A stretch of 64,000 nt of DNA from Rubellimicrobium aerolatum (GTDB lineage Bacteria > Pseudomonadota > Alphaproteobacteria > Rhodobacterales > Rhodobacteraceae), in NCBI RefSeq assembly GCF_017872975.1, contig NZ_JAGGJP010000002.1, positions 310,001 through 374,000 on the forward strand, written 5' to 3'. Below, piece after piece: positions 63,191 to 64,000 of this stretch. The notes beneath the pieces are model-generated. The model saw nothing but the letters and a program-made list of their open reading frames with translations. It was not told where the DNA came from and did not search any database. Every line of letters begins with the position of its first letter. Within the stretch, counting starts at the first letter, position 1. Both the position numbers and the translations under genes were made by a program.

Positions 63191-64000
63191 TGGCCCAAGC
63201 CGCACCCGTCCAGACCGGCCTCCACGACTGCCGCGAAGCCTGGGCCCGCACCATCGAGGATCTGGCCGCCGCCGATCCGCGCATCGTGGCCGTCGTCAAC
63301 GACTCCGTAGGCTCCTCGAAGCTTGGCGGCTTCCAGAAGAAGTATCCCCAGCGCCTCATCAACGTCGGCATCGCCGAGCAGACCATGGTCGGCGTCGGCG
63401 CGGGCCTCGCCAACGGCGGCAAGGTGCCCTTCGTCTCGGCCGCCTCGCCGTTCCTGACGGGGCGCTCGCTCGAGCAGGTGAAGGCCGACGTGGCCTATTC
63501 GAATGTCAACGTGAAGCTCGTGGGCCAGTCCTCGGGCGTGGCCTACGGTGAACTCGGGCCGACCCACCACTCCATCGAGGACCTGGCCTGGCTCCGCCCC
63601 CTGACCAACCTCACCGTCGTCGTCCCTTCGGACTCTTGGGAAACCGCCGAGGCGGTGAAATGGGCGGCCGAACACGAGGGCCCCGTCTTCCTGCGGATCA
63701 GCCGGATGCCGGTGCCCGACCTCGCCATCCCGAACCGCGTCTTCCGCGTGGGGCAAGCCGAGACCGTGCGCGACGGCGACTCGCTCGCCATCATCGCCTG
63801 CGGCACCACCGTGCACCTCGCCGCCGAGGCCGCCGACCGGCTCGCGGCCGAGGGCATCCGCGCGCGGGTCCTGAACATGGCGACGATCTCCCCCCTCGAT
63901 CGCGACGCGGTGCTCGCCGCCGCCGAGACCGGCGCGATCGTGACAGTGGAGGAAGCCAACATCCTCGGCGGTCTCGGCAGCGCCGTCGCCGAGGTGACGG
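63190..64000 (+). CDS. Transketolase, C-terminal subunit (3' truncated by window)
   Basis: The first 270 residues are visible, the Pyr domain and start of the C-terminal domain: NDSVGSSKLGGFQKKYP, VGIAEQTMVGVGAGLA (the Glu that activates ThDP), GPTHHSIEDLAWLRPLTNL, VPSDSWETAEAVKWA, and then ISPLDRDAVLAA and VTVEEANILGGLGSAVAE. Full length is about 310 residues, so roughly 40 are missing. Forms the active enzyme with the subunit encoded just upstream. A kinase for the ketose, if needed, would have to lie beyond the window. Confidence 0.92.
   Translation, partial: MAQAAPVQTGLHDCREAWARTIEDLAAADPRIVAVVNDSVGSSKLGGFQKKYPQRLINVGIAEQTMVGVGAGLANGGKVPFVSAASPFLTGRSLEQVKADVAYSNVNVKLVGQSSGVAYGELGPTHHSIEDLAWLRPLTNLTVVVPSDSWETAEAVKWAAEHEGPVFLRISRMPVPDLAIPNRVFRVGQAETVRDGDSLAIIACGTTVHLAAEAADRLAAEGIRARVLNMATISPLDRDAVLAAAETGAIVTVEEANILGGLGSAVAEVT

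Overview
The window is very GC-rich, tightly packed DNA from an alphaproteobacterium. The best fit is the Rhodobacterales (Rhodobacteraceae/Paracoccaceae), perhaps a pigmented, stress-tolerant Rubellimicrobium-like organism. The reasons are the EpsI-fused exosortase of the alphaproteobacterial XrtD type, EcfG-like promoters (GGAAC-N16-NGTT), intergenic repeats I associate with this group, and frequent ATGA/GTGA start-stop overlaps. This placement is inference; no rRNA or other marker gene is present.

Layout. (1) 1-6954: a pigment cluster of two CrtI/CrtN-type desaturases (the first cut by the window edge), a PlsC-like acyltransferase, a family 2 glycosyltransferase and a sulfotransferase, facing an aldehyde dehydrogenase. 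The set resembles staphyloxanthin-type C30 carotenoid-acid glycoside ester synthesis, plus a sulfation step. (2) 7046-8906: three stress-type genes (YciE/DUF892 ferritin-like protein, SDR, small conserved protein), each behind an EcfG-like promoter. (3) 8907-9702: an 800-base non-coding stretch with two copies of a dispersed palindromic repeat, a stem-loop and a 19-bp perfect inverted repeat. (4) 9703-16876: an eight-gene cassette with EcfG-like promoters at its front and in its middle: CgeB-like glycosyltransferase, sugar nucleotidyltransferase, PIG-L deacetylase, GT4, histidine phosphatase, methyltransferase, a circularly permuted TIM-barrel glycosidase-like protein, and an actinobacterial-type inositol-3-phosphate synthase. 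Its enzyme classes parallel the first steps of mycothiol synthesis, and it is the best candidate here for an undescribed pathway. (5) 16924-45415: a large exopolysaccharide region. It holds a type I secretion pair with a probable beta-helix/PKD cargo, a second Sec-exported beta-helix paralogue, Wzy- and Wzx-like proteins, GT2s, an FrhB-like protein, a pyruvyltransferase, an acyltransferase and an acyltransferase pseudogene. It also holds a BY-kinase/chain-length/AAA-ATPase set, then a phosphoglycosyltransferase, PrsT, export protein, outer-membrane barrel, exosortase and GT4. (6) 45397-49705: a rhomboid protease and the four dTDP-rhamnose genes (rfbB, rfbD facing rfbC, rfbA). (7) 49826-55279: RarD permease, hybrid histidine kinase, LAB_N protein and a DPM-type GT2. 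(8) 55440-64000: a divergent sugar catabolic unit. A DeoR regulator and an ABC importer with a DUF2291 lipoprotein are on the minus strand; a sugar isomerase and a split transketolase (the second subunit cut by the window end) are on the plus strand. They share a control region with a 9-bp-arm inverted repeat.

How it fits together: regions 4 to 7 are mostly envelope carbohydrate. dTDP-rhamnose from region 6 can feed the glycosyltransferases of region 5. The stress promoters of regions 2 and 4 suggest that the glyco-inositol cassette is switched on by the general stress response. No tRNA, rRNA, CRISPR array, transposase or integrase was found.
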